A DNA stretch of 64,000 bases from Pantoea latae (GCF_002077695.1 NZ_MWUE01000013.1:140506-204505), one strand, 5' to 3'; positions 10,677 to 24,580 are shown, numbered from the stretch's first letter. Notes: generated by a model from the sequence alone, not told the origin. Made by a program: numbers and translations.

Positions 10677-11333
10677 ATGATGGAACCCTATAATCCGCCG
10701 CGCGAACCCTGGTTGCACATCCTCTATCAGGATGCGCACATTATGGTGGTCAATAAGCCAAGCGGGCTGCTGTCGGTGCCTGGCCGTCTGGAAGAGCACA
10801 AAGACAGCGTGATGACGCGCGTGCAGCGCGACTATCCGCAGGCGGAATCGGTGCATCGCCTTGATATGGCCACCAGCGGCGTGATCGTGGTGGCGCTTAC
10901 CAAGGCGGCCGAGCGCGAGCTAAAGCGACAGTTCCGCGAGCGCGAGCCGTCAAAAAGCTATGTGGCGCGCGTCTGGGGCCATCCGGCGGCGGAAAAAGGG
11001 GTCATCGATTTGCCGCTGATCTGCGACTGGCCGAACCGGCCGAAACAGAAAGTCTGCTTTGAAACCGGCAAAGCGGCGCAGACCGAGTATGAAGTGCTGG
11101 CGTATCTGGACGACAACAGCGCGCGCGTGGCGCTGAAGCCGATCACCGGCCGCTCGCACCAGCTGCGCGTGCATATGCTGGCGCTGGGCCATCCTATCTT
11201 AGGCGACGGCTTTTACGCCCATCCCGAGGCGAAAGCCCGCGCGCCGCGCCTGCTGCTGCATGCCGAGTCGCTCACCATCACCCATCCGGCGTTCGGCAAC
11301 AGCATGACCTTCCGCCAGCCCGCGGACTTTTAA
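10677..11333 (+). CDS. rluA: Dual 23S rRNA/tRNA pseudouridine synthase RluA
   Basis: Isomerises uridine to pseudouridine at 23S rRNA position 746 and position 32 of several tRNAs (E. coli function). 218 residues against 219 in E. coli. The RluA catalytic motif HRLDMATSG starts at residue 60, with the nucleophilic aspartate at 63; conserved blocks VVNKPSGLLSVPGR and GRSHQLRVHM follow. Two adjacent ATGs (10677 and 10680) are possible; the first gives the family length. Converges with djlA across a 13-bp gap that is part of a short AGCGGGC/GCCCGCT hairpin. Confidence 0.95.
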   Translation: MMEPYNPPREPWLHILYQDAHIMVVNKPSGLLSVPGRLEEHKDSVMTRVQRDYPQAESVHRLDMATSGVIVVALTKAAERELKRQFREREPSKSYVARVWGHPAAEKGVIDLPLICDWPNRPKQKVCFETGKAAQTEYEVLAYLDDNSARVALKPITGRSHQLRVHMLALGHPILGDGFYAHPEAKARAPRLLLHAESLTITHPAFGNSMTFRQPADF

Positions 11334-11346
11334 GCGGGCGGGCCCG

Positions 11347-12159
11347 CTACTTAAAGCCTTTCTCGCGGCGGATCAGATCGTACGCCGCCTGAATCTCCTG
11401 CGCCTTCTGCTTCGCCATCTCCATCATCTCCGGCGGCAGCCCTTTCGCCACCAGCTTATCGGGATGATGCTCGCTCATCAGCTTGCGGTAGGCGCGTTTA
11501 ATGGTGGTGGCGTCATCGCTGCTCTTCACGCCCAGCACGCTACAGGCATCCTCCAGCGTCGGCCCGCGCTGCGCCTGCTGATAGCCGCCGTAGCCTGCGC
11601 CCTGACCGCCGCCAAACTGCTGACCGCCCTCCATCATGCGCAGAAACTGATCGAACTGAACGCGCGAAATCCCCAGCTCTTCGGCGATGACGTAGAGCAC
11701 CTGACGCTCGTTGGGATGCAGCGAACCGTCGGCGAACGCTGCCTGTATCTGAATTTCCAGAAACATCCGAATCAGATCGAAGCGGCCAAAACAGGCGCTG
11801 CGCAGCTCGCGCAGCTTGGCGCGCAGCGGATAGTCGCCCTGCTTGCCCTCGCGGAAGGCGCGCTGCGCCGCGCTGCGCGCGTCGCCGTGCAGCTGCATGC
11901 GATCCATTAATAAAGAAGCGATTTGAATATCGGCCTCGGTCACGCGCCCCTTCGATTTGGTAAGGTGGCCCATCACCTGAAACGTGGTCTGAAAAAAGAG
12001 CGTCTGACGGGTTTGATTATTGGCAAACCAGGCCTGTCCTTTTGCGCTGCGCACCTTGTCAACGAGATGGCCAATCAGCAGGCCGAATACAATGCCCCAA
12101 AAACCGGCGCCGGAAAGCAACCCCAGCACCAGCCCGATAACTTTTCCCCAGTAGCGCAT
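11347..12159 (-). CDS. djlA: Membrane-anchored type III J-domain co-chaperone DjlA
   Basis: DnaK co-chaperone tethered to the inner membrane, 270 residues (E. coli 271). Residues 7-30 form a glycine-rich transmembrane segment, followed by a TerB-like helical domain (about 50-175), a Gly/Gln-rich linker (178-198) and a C-terminal J domain (201-270) with the DnaK-stimulating HPD at 232-234. In E. coli it promotes the Rcs envelope-stress response with DnaK. Divergent from lptD, with 182 bp between the starts. Confidence 0.94.
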   Translation of the reverse strand: MRYWGKVIGLVLGLLSGAGFWGIVFGLLIGHLVDKVRSAKGQAWFANNQTRQTLFFQTTFQVMGHLTKSKGRVTEADIQIASLLMDRMQLHGDARSAAQRAFREGKQGDYPLRAKLRELRSACFGRFDLIRMFLEIQIQAAFADGSLHPNERQVLYVIAEELGISRVQFDQFLRMMEGGQQFGGGQGAGYGGYQQAQRGPTLEDACSVLGVKSSDDATTIKRAYRKLMSEHHPDKLVAKGLPPEMMEMAKQKAQEIQAAYDLIRREKGFK

Positions 12160-12341
12160 AAACTCCTCAATTCGCCATGCTTGCGGCTGAAAATTGCATT
12201 ATCATACCTGTCATTTATCCCAGCGCCTAACGGCAACGCGGACAGACACGGATTAACACTGGCACAACGCCGGGCAGTACGTTAGTCTCTGAGCCGATTG
12301 TCGGCATGATGCCAGTTTTCATGGAATTCTCGATACCGCGT

Positions 12342-14720
12342 ATGAATAAACGACTACCTACCCTGCTGGCCACCATGATTGGCGCAGCGATATCCAGCCA
12401 GTCCGCTCTGGCCGACGATCTTATGTCGCAGTGTATGCTGGGCGTACCGAGCTATAATCGTCCGCTGGTCACTGGCCAGACGAACCAGCTGCCGGTGACG
12501 ATTCATTCCGACGCGGCGAAAGGAAACTATCCAGACGACGCGGTATTCACCGGCAATGTAGAGGTTCAGCAGGGCAACAGCCGCCTGCAGTCGGATGAGA
12601 TGCAGCTGCATCAGCGCCAGCAAGAGGGGCAGACCACGCCGGTTCGCACCGTCGACGCGCTGGGTAATGTGCACTACGATGACAATCAGGTCATCCTGAA
12701 AGGTCCGAAAGCCTGGTCCAACCTGAATACCAAAGACACCAACGTCTGGAACGGCAACTACCAGATGGTGGGCCGTCAGGGCCGCGGCGACGCCGACCTG
12801 ATGAAGCAGCGCGCCGACAACCGCTACACCATTCTGGAAAACGGCAGCTTCACCTCCTGTCTGCCCGGCTACAACAGCTGGAGCGTGGTGGGCTCGGAAG
12901 TGATCCAGGATCGCCAGGAAGAAGTGGCGGAGATCTGGAACGCGCGCTTTAAGCTCGGCGCGGTGCCGATCTTCTACAGCCCCTATCTGCAGCTGCCGAT
13001 TGGCGATCGCCGCCGCTCCGGCTTCCTGATCCCGAACGCGAAGTATGGCAGCAGCAAAGGGTTCGAATTTGTTCTGCCCTACTACTGGAACATCGCGCCG
13101 CAGGCGGATGCCACCATTACGCCGCACTATATGTCGAAGCGCGGCATGCAGCTTGAGAACGAATTTCGCTATCTGACGCAGTTCGGCGCCGGTCTGATGG
13201 AGTTCGACTATCTGCCGTCTGATAATCAGTACGATAAAGACAAAGCGGCGCGCGGCATCGCCGAGGATAAAAGCAACGACCGCTGGCTCTTCTACTGGCA
13301 GCACGCCGGCGTCTATGACCAGCACTGGCGCTTCAACGCCAACTACACCAAGGTCAGCGATCCTTACTACTTCAACGATCTCGACTCGAAATATTACAGT
13401 TCGACCGACGGCTATGCGACGCAGAAGTTCAGTATCGGCTACGCCGACACCAACTGGGACGCCACGCTCTCCAGCAGGGATTTCCAGGTCTTCGGCGACA
13501 CCAGCAGCACCAACGTCTATCGCGCGCAGCCGCAGCTGGACCTGAACTTCTACCAGAACGATATGGGTCCGTTCGACGGCCGTATCTACGCGCAGGCGGT
13601 GAAGTTCACCAACGTCAACGACAACTATCCCGAAGCGACGCGGTTACATATCGAACCGACGCTCGATCTGCCGCTGTCCAACGGCTGGGCCAGCCTGGAT
13701 ACCCAGGCGAAGTTCCTGGCGACGCACTATCAGCAGGATTCGCTGGAGTATTACAACGCGAATATAGCTGGCACCGACAACAGCCAGAGCGGCCAGCTGA
13801 AAAGCTCGGTAAACCGCACCATGCCGCAGTTCAAGGTCGACGGCCGTCTGGTCTTCGATCGCGATATGGACTGGGCGGAGGGCTATACCCAGACGCTGGA
13901 GCCGCGCATCCAGTACCTCTATATTCCCTATCGCAACCAGAGCGATATCTATCCGTACGACTCGACGCTGCTGCAGACCGACTATACCGGCCTGTTCCGC
14001 GACCGCACCTATAGCGGCCTGGATCGTATCGCTTCCGCCAATGAAGTGGCGACCGGCGTCACCACGCGTATTTATGATCAGGATCTGGTTGAACGTTTTA
14101 ACGTTTCCGTGGGTCAAATCTACTCGTTTACGCCTTCCCGTACCGGCGTAAACCAGACCAACAAAGAAGATGACACCGGCAGCCTGATTTGGGCCGGCGA
14201 CACCTACTGGAAAGTGAGCGATCGCTGGGGCGTGCGCGGCGGGCTGCAGTATGACACCCGCCTCAACAACGTCGCCCAGGGCAATACCGTGCTGGAGTAT
14301 CGTCGCGATGCCGACCGCGTCCTGCAGCTGAGCTACCGCTACAGCAGCCCGGAATATGTGGCCAGCGCGCTGAACAACTCCGATCTGGTGAACAACCCGA
14401 TCTACAAAAACGGTATTTCTCAGGTAGGCGGCACCGCCAGCTGGCCGATTGCTGACGCCTGGTCGGTGGTGGGCGCGTATTACTACGATACGCGCAACAA
14501 AAAACCGGCCTCGCAGCTGGTTGGTCTGCAGTACAGCTCTTGCTGCTACGCGATCCGCGTGGGTTACGAACGCAAGATCAACGGTTGGGAAAATAACGAC
14601 AGTAAGTACGACAATCAAATCTCATTCAACATTGAGCTGCGTGGTTTGAGTTCCGGTTACGGCTTAGGCACCGACCAGATGCTGCGTCAGGGTATTATCC
14701 CTTACCAGCGCGCTTTCTGA
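12342..14720 (+). CDS. lptD: LPS assembly outer-membrane protein LptD
   Basis: Outer-membrane beta-barrel that, with the LptE plug, inserts lipopolysaccharide into the outer leaflet. 792 residues from the ATG at 12342, chosen because it begins the signal peptide [16 protein letters not shown]; a further 12-codon upstream extension is open but is not a leader. An OstA/LptA-like N-terminal domain (about 50-190) precedes the barrel. The four cysteines of the LptD disulfide switch are present at 31, 173, 734 and 735 ([12 protein letters not shown]). Ends in phenylalanine, as barrel proteins usually do. First gene of the lptD-surA-pdxA-rsmA-apaG run. Confidence 0.96.
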   Translation: MNKRLPTLLATMIGAAISSQSALADDLMSQCMLGVPSYNRPLVTGQTNQLPVTIHSDAAKGNYPDDAVFTGNVEVQQGNSRLQSDEMQLHQRQQEGQTTPVRTVDALGNVHYDDNQVILKGPKAWSNLNTKDTNVWNGNYQMVGRQGRGDADLMKQRADNRYTILENGSFTSCLPGYNSWSVVGSEVIQDRQEEVAEIWNARFKLGAVPIFYSPYLQLPIGDRRRSGFLIPNAKYGSSKGFEFVLPYYWNIAPQADATITPHYMSKRGMQLENEFRYLTQFGAGLMEFDYLPSDNQYDKDKAARGIAEDKSNDRWLFYWQHAGVYDQHWRFNANYTKVSDPYYFNDLDSKYYSSTDGYATQKFSIGYADTNWDATLSSRDFQVFGDTSSTNVYRAQPQLDLNFYQNDMGPFDGRIYAQAVKFTNVNDNYPEATRLHIEPTLDLPLSNGWASLDTQAKFLATHYQQDSLEYYNANIAGTDNSQSGQLKSSVNRTMPQFKVDGRLVFDRDMDWAEGYTQTLEPRIQYLYIPYRNQSDIYPYDSTLLQTDYTGLFRDRTYSGLDRIASANEVATGVTTRIYDQDLVERFNVSVGQIYSFTPSRTGVNQTNKEDDTGSLIWAGDTYWKVSDRWGVRGGLQYDTRLNNVAQGNTVLEYRRDADRVLQLSYRYSSPEYVASALNNSDLVNNPIYKNGISQVGGTASWPIADAWSVVGAYYYDTRNKKPASQLVGLQYSSCCYAIRVGYERKINGWENNDSKYDNQISFNIELRGLSSGYGLGTDQMLRQGIIPYQRAF

Positions 14721-14775
14721 TGTTGCGATGTTTGACTGGTCATTCCCGCACTGCGGAAACAACAATGGATAAAGT

Positions 14776-16071
14776 ATGAAGAACTGGAGAATGCTGATTC
14801 TGGGTGTGGCGATCGCCGCCAACACCGCGTTCGCAGCACCACAAGTGGTTGATAAAGTCGCTGCCGTTGTTAACAACGGCGTCGTTCTCGAAAGTGACGT
14901 AGATAATATGCTGCGCACCGTGAAGGCGCAGGCGCAACAGGCTGGCCAGCAGTTGCCGGACGACAAAACCCTGCGTCACCAGATCCTTGAACGCCAGATC
15001 ATGGACAACATCATCCTGCAGATGGGCGAAAAAGCGGGCCTGCAGATCAACGATCAGCAACTCGACCAGGCGATCGGCAATATCGCCGCGCAGAACCATA
15101 TGAGCCTCGACCAGCTGCGTAGCCGTCTCGCCTACGACGGCGTCAACTACAGCGACTATCGCGGACAGATCCGCAAAGAGATGCTGATCGCCGAGGTGCG
15201 CAACAACGAAGTGCGTCGTCGCGTCACCATTCTGCCGCAGGAAGTCGACACGCTCGCCACCCAGGTTGGCGCGCAAAACAGCCAGGGCACCGAACTCAAC
15301 GTCAGCCAGATCCTGCTGCCGCTGCCGGAAAACCCGTCGCAGCAGCAGGTCGACGATCAGGAAGCGCTGGCTAAGCAGCTGGTCGGCGAACTGAAAGGCG
15401 GCGCAGATTTCGGCAAGCTGGCCGTCACCTACTCCGCCGATCCGCAGGCGCTGAAAGGCGGCAACATGGGCTGGGGCAAAATTGAAGAGCTGCCGACCCT
15501 GTTCGCCCAGGCGCTCTCCACCGCGAAGAAAGGCGATATCGTCGGTCCGATCCGCTCCGGCGTCGGCTTCCATATCCTGAAGGTCAACGACCTGCGCGGC
15601 GAGAGCAAAAACATCTCTGTCACCGAAGTGCACGCGCGCCATATTCTGCTGAAGCCGTCGCCGATCCTCACCGACGACCAGGCGCGCGCGAAGCTGGAAC
15701 AGATCGCCGCCGATATTCGCAGCGGCAAAACCAGCTTCGCCGCCGCGGCGAAACAGTTCTCTGACGATCCAGGCTCCGCCAACCAGGGCGGCGATCTGGG
15801 CTGGTCTTCGCCGGAAGCGTTCGATCCCGCCTTCCGCGACGCGCTGCTGAAGCTGCAGAAAGGCCAGACCAGCCAGCCGGTTCACTCTTCGTTCGGCTGG
15901 CACCTGATCCAGCTGCTGGACACCCGCCAGGTCGATAAGACCGATGCGGCGCAAAAAGAGCGCGCCTATCGCCTGCTGTTCAACCGCAAGTTTGCGGAAG
16001 AAGCGCAAACCTGGATGCAGGAGCAGCGCGCCAGCGCCTACGTGAAGATTCTGGACGGCAATGCGCAGTAA
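14776..16071 (+). CDS. surA: Periplasmic outer-membrane protein chaperone/PPIase SurA
   Basis: Chaperone that carries unfolded porins and LptD to the BAM complex. 431 residues (E. coli 428). Signal peptide about residues 1-20 (NTAFA-APQ); N-terminal chaperone domain to about 170; two parvulin (PpiC) domains at about 174-275 and 285-385, then the C-terminal helix. Placed 55 bp after lptD, one of its clients. Overlaps pdxA by 11 bp. Sequence agreement with E. coli SurA is high throughout. Confidence 0.96.
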   Translation: MKNWRMLILGVAIAANTAFAAPQVVDKVAAVVNNGVVLESDVDNMLRTVKAQAQQAGQQLPDDKTLRHQILERQIMDNIILQMGEKAGLQINDQQLDQAIGNIAAQNHMSLDQLRSRLAYDGVNYSDYRGQIRKEMLIAEVRNNEVRRRVTILPQEVDTLATQVGAQNSQGTELNVSQILLPLPENPSQQQVDDQEALAKQLVGELKGGADFGKLAVTYSADPQALKGGNMGWGKIEELPTLFAQALSTAKKGDIVGPIRSGVGFHILKVNDLRGESKNISVTEVHARHILLKPSPILTDDQARAKLEQIAADIRSGKTSFAAAAKQFSDDPGSANQGGDLGWSSPEAFDPAFRDALLKLQKGQTSQPVHSSFGWHLIQLLDTRQVDKTDAAQKERAYRLLFNRKFAEEAQTWMQEQRASAYVKILDGNAQ

Positions 16072-17053
16072 TTTTCGCGTCGTTATCACCCCCGGCGAAC
16101 CCGCCGGAATTGGTCCCGATCTCGCCATTCAACTGGCTCAGCAGAGCTGGCCGGTTGAACTGGTGGTGTGCGCCTCGCCGCAGCTGCTGCGCGAGCGCGC
16201 CGCCCTGCTCGGCCTGCCGCTGACGCTGCGCGACTATCAGCCTGGCGTCGCGGCACAGCCGCAGCAGGCGGGCACGCTGACGGTGCTGCCCGTCGACACC
16301 GCGCAGCCGGTGACGCCGGGTGTCCTTCAACCGGCCAACAGCCCCTACGTGCTGGCGACGCTGGCGCGCGCCTGCGACGGCTGTCTGAACGGCGAGTTTG
16401 CCGCCCTGATCACCGGACCGGTGCATAAAGGCGTGATAAACGATGCTGGCATCCCCTTTACCGGCCACACCGAGTTTTTCGCCGATCGCGCCGGCGGTCA
16501 TCGCGTGGTGATGATGCTGGCGACCGAAGAACTGCGCGTGGCGCTGGCTACCACCCATCTGCCGCTGAAAGATGTCTCCGCGGCGATTACCCACGCCAGC
16601 CTGCGCGAAGTGATCACCATTCTGCACCGCGACCTGCAGCAGAAGTTCGCCATCGCGCAGCCGCATATTTTTGTCTGCGGGCTAAATCCCCATGCGGGCG
16701 AAAGCGGCCATATGGGACGCGAAGAGATCGATACCATTATTCCGGCGCTCGACTCCCTGCGCGAACAGGGCATTCAGCTGACCGGACCGCTTCCCGCCGA
16801 CACCCTGTTCCAGCCGAAATATCTGCAGCACGCCGATGCGGTGCTGGCGATGTATCACGATCAGGGTTTGCCGGTGCTAAAATTTCAGGGGTTTGGCCGC
16901 GCGGTGAATATCACGCTTGGTCTGCCCTTTATCCGCACCTCCGTTGACCACGGCACCGCGCTGGAACTGGCCGGTCTGGGTCAGGCGGAGCCGGGCAGCT
17001 TTATTACGGCGCTTAACCTCGCCATCACTATGATCAAGAGCAGTAATGAATAA
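16061..17053 (+). CDS. pdxA: 4-hydroxythreonine-4-phosphate dehydrogenase
   Basis: NAD-dependent oxidation of 4-phosphohydroxy-L-threonine in de novo pyridoxal phosphate synthesis; a cytoplasmic, metal-dependent homodimer. 330 residues (E. coli 329). N terminus [16 protein letters not shown]; the three metal-binding histidines occupy the E. coli positions: His166 (TTHLPL), His211 (NPHAGE) and His266 (YHDQGLP). The ATG lies inside the end of surA, and the stop overlaps rsmA by 8 bp, implying translational coupling in the cluster. Confidence 0.96.
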   Translation: MRSNFRVVITPGEPAGIGPDLAIQLAQQSWPVELVVCASPQLLRERAALLGLPLTLRDYQPGVAAQPQQAGTLTVLPVDTAQPVTPGVLQPANSPYVLATLARACDGCLNGEFAALITGPVHKGVINDAGIPFTGHTEFFADRAGGHRVVMMLATEELRVALATTHLPLKDVSAAITHASLREVITILHRDLQQKFAIAQPHIFVCGLNPHAGESGHMGREEIDTIIPALDSLREQGIQLTGPLPADTLFQPKYLQHADAVLAMYHDQGLPVLKFQGFGRAVNITLGLPFIRTSVDHGTALELAGLGQAEPGSFITALNLAITMIKSSNE

Positions 17054-17867
17054 TCGCGTCCATCAGGGGCACTACGCCCGTAAACGTTTCGGGCAGAACT
17101 TCCTGAACGATCAGTACATTATCGACAGCATTGTTTCCGCCATCCATCCGCAGCGCAGCGAAGCGCTGGTGGAGATCGGCCCAGGCCTCGGCGCGCTGAC
17201 TGAACCGGTCGGCGAACGCCTCGACGCCTTAACGGTGGTCGAGCTGGACCGCGATCTGGCTGCGCGTCTGCAGACCCATCCGTTCCTCGGCCCCAAGCTG
17301 ACGATCTATCAGCAGGATGCGATGACCTTCGATTTCGCCGCGCTGGCCAAAGAAAAAGGGCAGCCACTGCGCGTATTTGGCAACCTGCCCTACAATATTT
17401 CGACCCCGCTGATGTTCCACCTTTTCAGCTATACTGGTTCGATTAAAGATATGCACTTCATGCTGCAGAAAGAGGTGGTCAACCGCCTCGTCGCCGGGCC
17501 TGGCAGCAAAGCCTACGGCCGCCTCAGCGTGATGGCGCAGTACTACTGCCAGGTGATCCCGGTGCTGGAAGTGCCGCCGCACTCTTTTACGCCGCCGCCT
17601 AAAGTGGATTCGGCCGTGGTGCGTCTGGTGCCGTTTGTCGAGCCGCCGTATCCGGTAAGCGATATTCGCGTCCTGAGCCGCATCACCACCGAAGCGTTCG
17701 GCAAGCGCCGCAAAACGCTGCGCAACAGCCTCGGCTACCTGTTCGCCGCCGGCGCGCTGGATGAGCTGGGCATTGATGCAGGACTCCGCGCGGAAAACGT
17801 GTCGGTGGCGCAATACTGTCAGTTAGCCAACTGGCTGGCGACGCATAACGTTGAACCGCTGGAGTAA
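17046..17867 (+). CDS. rsmA: 16S rRNA m6(2)A1518/A1519 dimethyltransferase (KsgA)
   Basis: Dimethylates two adjacent adenosines near the 3' end of 16S rRNA late in 30S assembly; loss gives kasugamycin resistance. 273 residues, the E. coli length. SAM motif [11 protein letters not shown] (43-52), acidic VVELDRD (64-70), and catalytic motif [10 protein letters not shown] (113-120). C-terminal [12 protein letters not shown] and [12 protein letters not shown] are family hallmarks. Overlaps pdxA at its start and is followed by apaG after 3 bp. Confidence 0.97.
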   Translation: MNNRVHQGHYARKRFGQNFLNDQYIIDSIVSAIHPQRSEALVEIGPGLGALTEPVGERLDALTVVELDRDLAARLQTHPFLGPKLTIYQQDAMTFDFAALAKEKGQPLRVFGNLPYNISTPLMFHLFSYTGSIKDMHFMLQKEVVNRLVAGPGSKAYGRLSVMAQYYCQVIPVLEVPPHSFTPPPKVDSAVVRLVPFVEPPYPVSDIRVLSRITTEAFGKRRKTLRNSLGYLFAAGALDELGIDAGLRAENVSVAQYCQLANWLATHNVEPLE

Positions 17868-17870
17868 TGC

Positions 17871-18248
17871 ATGAGTGAATCGGCCCGGATGTCTATTCAG
17901 GTACAAAGTCTCTATATCGCCTCTCAGTCTTCGCCGGAAGAAGAGCGCTACGTCTTTGCTTATACCATCACCATCCGCAATCTGGGCCGTACCGCTGTGC
18001 AACTGCTGGGCCGTTACTGGCTGATCACCAACGGCAACGGACGCGAAACCGAAGTTCAGGGCGAAGGCGTGGTCGGTGAGCAGCCCTTTATCGCGCCCGG
18101 CAGCGAATTTCAGTACACCAGCGGCGCGATTATCGAAACGCCGATGGGCACCATGCAGGGCCATTATGTGATGCAGGATGAAGAGGGTGAAACCTTTAAC
18201 ATCGACATCCCGGTATTCCGACTCGCCCTGGAAACCCATATACACTGA
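17871..18248 (+). CDS. apaG: ApaG-domain protein (CorD)
   Basis: 125-residue ApaG/DUF525 protein, the E. coli length. It is a fibronectin-like beta sandwich with the conserved [23 protein letters not shown] and [14 protein letters not shown] segments. Its role is linked to Co2+/Mg2+ tolerance in enterobacteria; the biochemical function is unsettled. Starts 3 bp after rsmA, so it is certainly co-transcribed with it. A terminator follows before apaH. Confidence 0.94.
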   Translation: MSESARMSIQVQSLYIASQSSPEEERYVFAYTITIRNLGRTAVQLLGRYWLITNGNGRETEVQGEGVVGEQPFIAPGSEFQYTSGAIIETPMGTMQGHYVMQDEEGETFNIDIPVFRLALETHIH

Positions 18249-18261
18249 TCTTTTTACCCTC

Positions 18262-18289
18262 CGCCCGGCTCTGCCGGGCGCGGTTTTTT
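18262..18289 (+). terminator. Rho-independent terminator between apaG and apaH
   Basis: Perfect 8-bp stem CGCCCGGC/GCCGGGCG (18262-18269 with 18273-18280), 3-nt loop, then GCGG and six T residues (18284-18289). It would end or attenuate the long lptD-apaG transcript before apaH. Confidence 0.8.
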
Positions 18290-18307
18290 ATAGCGGATAA
18301 CTTCTCT

Positions 18308-19162
18308 ATGAGCACATATCTGATTGGCGACATCCACGGCTGTTACGATGAGCTGCGCGCGCTGCTGGAGCAGGTCGATTTTTCGCCTGAACAGGATACG
18401 CTGTGGCTGACCGGCGATCTGGTGGCGCGCGGTCCGAACTCGCTTGAAGTGCTGCGCTACGTGAAATCCCTCGGCCAGAGCGTGCGTATGGTGCTGGGCA
18501 ATCACGATCTGCATCTGCTGGCGGTCTTTGCCGGCATTAGCCGCAACAAGCCGAAGGATCGCCTGACGCCGCTGCTGGAAGCAGAAGATGCCGACGAGCT
18601 GATCAACTGGCTGCGCCGTCAGCCATTGTTGCAGGTTGATGAAGAGAAGAAGCTGGTGATGGCGCACGCCGGCGTCACGCCGCAGTGGGATCTGGAGACG
18701 GCGCAAGCCTGCGCGCGCGAGCTGGAAGCGGTGCTCTCCAGCGACAGCTACCCGCTATTTCTCGACGCGATGTATGGCGACATGCCCAATAACTGGACGC
18801 CGGAGCTGAGCGGGCTGGCGCGCCTGCGCTTCTCCGCTAACGCCCTGACGCGCATGCGCCTCTGCTTTCCCAACGGGCAGCTCGATATGATCTGCAAAGA
18901 GGCGCCCGATTCCGCGCCGCCGCCGCTGAAGCCCTGGTTCGCCATTCCCAACAGGCTGCCCGAAGGCTACACGCAAATCTTCGGCCACTGGGCGTCGCTG
19001 GAAGGCAAAGGCACGCCGCCCGGCGTGATCGGACTGGATACCGGCTGCTGCTGGGGCGGCGTACTGACGCTGCTGCACTGGGAAAGCCAGCGCTACTTTA
19101 CCCAGCCGTCCAGCCGCCAGCCGTCGATGACGGAAACGCTGCCGCCGCAGCAGTCCGCCTGA
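18308..19162 (+). CDS. apaH: Diadenosine tetraphosphatase (symmetrical)
   Basis: Splits Ap4A into two ADP and, in E. coli, also removes Np4-type caps from RNA. 284 residues (E. coli 280). Metallophosphatase motifs are intact: GDIHG at 7-11, GDLVARGP at 36-43, GNHD at 64-67, and the later MAHAGV and GHW histidines. Normally coupled to apaG; here 59 bp and a terminator intervene, so apaH may depend partly on readthrough or its own promoter. Converges with folA at a shared bidirectional terminator. Confidence 0.96.
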   Translation: MSTYLIGDIHGCYDELRALLEQVDFSPEQDTLWLTGDLVARGPNSLEVLRYVKSLGQSVRMVLGNHDLHLLAVFAGISRNKPKDRLTPLLEAEDADELINWLRRQPLLQVDEEKKLVMAHAGVTPQWDLETAQACARELEAVLSSDSYPLFLDAMYGDMPNNWTPELSGLARLRFSANALTRMRLCFPNGQLDMICKEAPDSAPPPLKPWFAIPNRLPEGYTQIFGHWASLEGKGTPPGVIGLDTGCCWGGVLTLLHWESQRYFTQPSSRQPSMTETLPPQQSA

Positions 19163-19171
19163 GCGACACAT

Positions 19172-19207
19172 AAAAAAAGGCCTTGTCCACGGACAAGGCC
19201 TTTTTAC
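19172..19207. terminator. Bidirectional terminator between apaH and folA
   Basis: AAAAAGGCCTTGTCC-AC-GGACAAGGCCTTTTT (19174-19205) is a perfect 15-bp palindrome with A and T runs on both sides. It can stop apaH (+) and folA (-) transcription. Confidence 0.92.
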
Positions 19208-19217
19208 TTTCTCGTGC

Positions 19218-19697
19218 TTAGCGACGATCGAGAATTTCGAAGCAGTAGCTGTGAGAGTTCTGCTCGTCAGCGTCATGGAATTCGCTGAAGGTCGACTGCC
19301 ACTCATCCGGCTCGTAGTCCGGGAACTGGGTGTCCCCTTCGACTTCGGCGTCGATATGGGTGAGATAGAGACGATCGGCGCGCTTGAGCATCTGCTCATA
19401 GATGCGCCCGCCGCCAATCACCATGATCTCCGGCACATCGCCAGCCGCTTTAATCGCCTCGTCGAGCGACGTCACCCAGGTGACCCCTTCGGCCGTGCCG
19501 GGCTTGCTGCTGACGACGATATTCAGCCGTCCGGGCAGCGGACGACCGATGGATTCAAAGGTCAGGCGACCCATAATAACCGGTTTATTCAGGGTGTTGC
19601 GTTTGAACCACGCCAAATCTGCAGGCAGGTTCCACGGCATGGCACCTTCCATACCAATGACGCGATCCGCTGCTAATGCCGCGATCAGACTAATCAT
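19218..19697 (-). CDS. folA: Dihydrofolate reductase
   Basis: NADPH-dependent reduction of dihydrofolate to tetrahydrofolate; the trimethoprim target. 159 residues, the E. coli length, when started at the ATG at 19697 ([15 protein letters not shown]). An open upstream extension is rejected because it crosses the promoter. Trp22, catalytic Asp27, Phe31, Arg57, Ile94 (IMVIGGG) and Thr113 are present. The cofactor-loop motif GRHTWES of E. coli reads GRLTFES, so His45 is Leu and Trp47 is Phe. Nothing marks it as a mobile trimethoprim-resistance enzyme; it is the chromosomal gene at its usual place beside apaH. Confidence 0.96.
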   Translation of the reverse strand: MISLIAALAADRVIGMEGAMPWNLPADLAWFKRNTLNKPVIMGRLTFESIGRPLPGRLNIVVSSKPGTAEGVTWVTSLDEAIKAAGDVPEIMVIGGGRIYEQMLKRADRLYLTHIDAEVEGDTQFPDYEPDEWQSTFSEFHDADEQNSHSYCFEILDRR

Positions 19698-19728
19698 GTT
19701 AAGAGACTCACAGTAAAAAATTGGCGCC

Positions 19729-19757
19729 ATCATACGTAAAGGCGAAACTTTCGTCGA
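19729..19757 (-). promoter_or_regulatory. Probable folA promoter
   Basis: Reading leftwards, TCGACG (19752-19757), a 17-bp spacer, then TATGAT (19729-19734), about 30 bp before the folA start. The -10 is good, the -35 poor. The 266-bp folA-porin gap holds nothing else I can name beyond the porin terminator. Confidence 0.55.
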
Positions 19758-19921
19758 TAGCGGGAAGAGTCTTATTACGTAAAGGGCTTTTGCCACCGCC
19801 TTTTGCGGGTTGCGCAGAGTTTTAAACCGCTTTTTCCCGGCGCGACCCCGCAAGCCGCCAGATAAAATCGGTTAGCCGATACAAGGCGGGAAACCGGCGC
19901 TTATTTGCGGCGCGGCGGCCA

Positions 19922-19949
19922 AAAAAAACGGCTCCCGCAGGAGCCGTTT
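19922..19949 (-). terminator. Porin gene terminator
   Basis: AAACGGCTCC-CGCA-GGAGCCGTTT (19926-19949) followed, on the minus strand, by an unbroken T run; directly after the porin stop codon. Confidence 0.88.
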
Positions 19950-19963
19950 CACGCTTCAGACCG

Positions 19964-21103
19964 TTAGAAATCGTAGCGCAGACGCACCAGGTTGATATCG
20001 CCCAGGTTGTCGGTGCTGGAGGTAAAGACGTGTTCGTAATCGACGCGGAAGCCGTAGTCGAGGAACAGCGTCACGCCCAGGCCGTTGTCGATACGCTGAT
20101 AGTTGCGACCGTTGACGTACTCCAGACGGTCGCCCATCACGTAGGGCTGAATCGCTTTCAGGCCGTACTGCTTAACCGGGATCTTATAGCCAGCGAAGTA
20201 TTCCAGGCCCCAGGCGTCGTCGGCGAAGTAGTCGTTGACGTTGCTGCGCCTGGTCAGCAGGAAGTTCTGATACCAGCCGCCGCCAGCAGAGAGCGTCCAG
20301 TTGCCCGGCTTCCAGCTCAGTGCGGTGCCGTAGATATTCTGGTTGTAGTCGCCGCTGTCGCCATTGCCCGGATTACGCATCTCCGCGCGGGTATAGTTCC
20401 ACGCCGTGCCCCAGGTCAGGTCGTCGGTGATGTGATAATCCACGCCCAGCGAGCCGCCGCCTTTGCGCTTGTAGCGCAGGCCATTGCCCGGCAGGTATTC
20501 GTTGTCGCTGAACAGGTAAGAGGCATACAGGTCGACCGCGCCGAAGCTGTTTTTATACTTCAGCTGTTTGCGTGAGCGGTATGAACCGTCGTAGTCGCCG
20601 TTGATGCCGTTGCCCGGCGCCTGGCCTTTCATGTCGTAATCCCAGATATCGGTTTTCGCGCCGACTACATCATAGAATACGCTGTTCTGCTGGCCGAAAT
20701 AGATTTCGCCCCAGGTTTTGCTTTTCAGACCGGTGTAAAGCTGGCGACGCGTGGTGTCGTTAGCGCCATCTTTATAGTGATTGTCCCAGTCGAATACCGC
20801 GGGAATATTTACGCCGACTTCGTAATAGCTCGCCCAGCTAATATCGTCGAACAGATAATAGTCAGCGGCGAAGCGGAAACGGGTGCCGCCGTCAAAGCCA
20901 TTACGCTTGTAGGATTTGTCGTTAACGCCGGTTTGATGTTCGAACTGCGGACGAATGCTACCGCCAACGGTGAAGTTCAGTCGGCTCAGCGGATCGCCCG
21001 CCTGCGGATCTTGTTTAAGCAGAGTAATTTCGGCCTGGCTGGCAAATGGCGCAGCCGCCATTAATGCAGCGATGGCGCTCAGTGTGAAAGCACGCATTTT
21101 CAT
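19964..21103 (-). CDS. Gram-negative general porin, outer-membrane beta-barrel
   Basis: 379-residue outer-membrane protein with a signal peptide (residues 1-24, cut after ASQA) and a barrel-type C terminus ending in Tyr-Asp-Phe. Alternating aromatic strands (FRFAADYYLF, YEVGVNIP, GEIYFGQQNS) and the sequence pattern are those of the Gram-negative porin superfamily, though it is not a close match to OmpC, OmpF or PhoE. Substrate unknown. It stands alone with its own terminator, in the folA-carB interval where E. coli carries kefFC, yaaU and caiTABCDE-fix. About 240 bp of AT-rich DNA separate it from carB and presumably hold its promoter. Confidence 0.85.
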   Translation of the reverse strand: MKMRAFTLSAIAALMAAAPFASQAEITLLKQDPQAGDPLSRLNFTVGGSIRPQFEHQTGVNDKSYKRNGFDGGTRFRFAADYYLFDDISWASYYEVGVNIPAVFDWDNHYKDGANDTTRRQLYTGLKSKTWGEIYFGQQNSVFYDVVGAKTDIWDYDMKGQAPGNGINGDYDGSYRSRKQLKYKNSFGAVDLYASYLFSDNEYLPGNGLRYKRKGGGSLGVDYHITDDLTWGTAWNYTRAEMRNPGNGDSGDYNQNIYGTALSWKPGNWTLSAGGGWYQNFLLTRRSNVNDYFADDAWGLEYFAGYKIPVKQYGLKAIQPYVMGDRLEYVNGRNYQRIDNGLGVTLFLDYGFRVDYEHVFTSSTDNLGDINLVRLRYDF

Positions 21104-21297
21104 TTTTTTATAGGTTCCTGATTGGCCCGGAATAATAGGCGGCGAAATATTACGTCGTGCCGATACGCTTTCGCTTTATAAATTTGTGCGGTTTTTAAAG
21201 GAAATGAGAATTACCGCATTCCGCGCTAAGCCTAAAGACAAACCCGCAAAACTTTAATCGTTTTTAGTTATTTATTATTGAGGATCGGTTTAAAAAA

Positions 21298-21327
21298 ATA
21301 AAAAAAACGGCCCCGCAGGGCCGTTTA
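21298..21327 (-). terminator. carAB operon terminator
   Basis: AAACGGCC...GGCCGTTT hairpin (21304-21311 with 21318-21325) and a long T run on the minus strand, just after the carB stop at 21342. The rest of the 21104-21341 gap is AT-rich with no other feature I can name. Confidence 0.88.
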
Positions 21328-21341
21328 ATTATGCACCGAAA

Positions 21342-24566
<3,225 letters not shown>

Positions 24567-24580
24567 TTTCAGGCTCCTGA

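Noticed and set aside
12240..12341. Sigma-E promoter for lptD
   Set aside because: GTCTCTGA could be a -10, but no GGAACTT-like -35 lies at a workable distance, so I do not call it.
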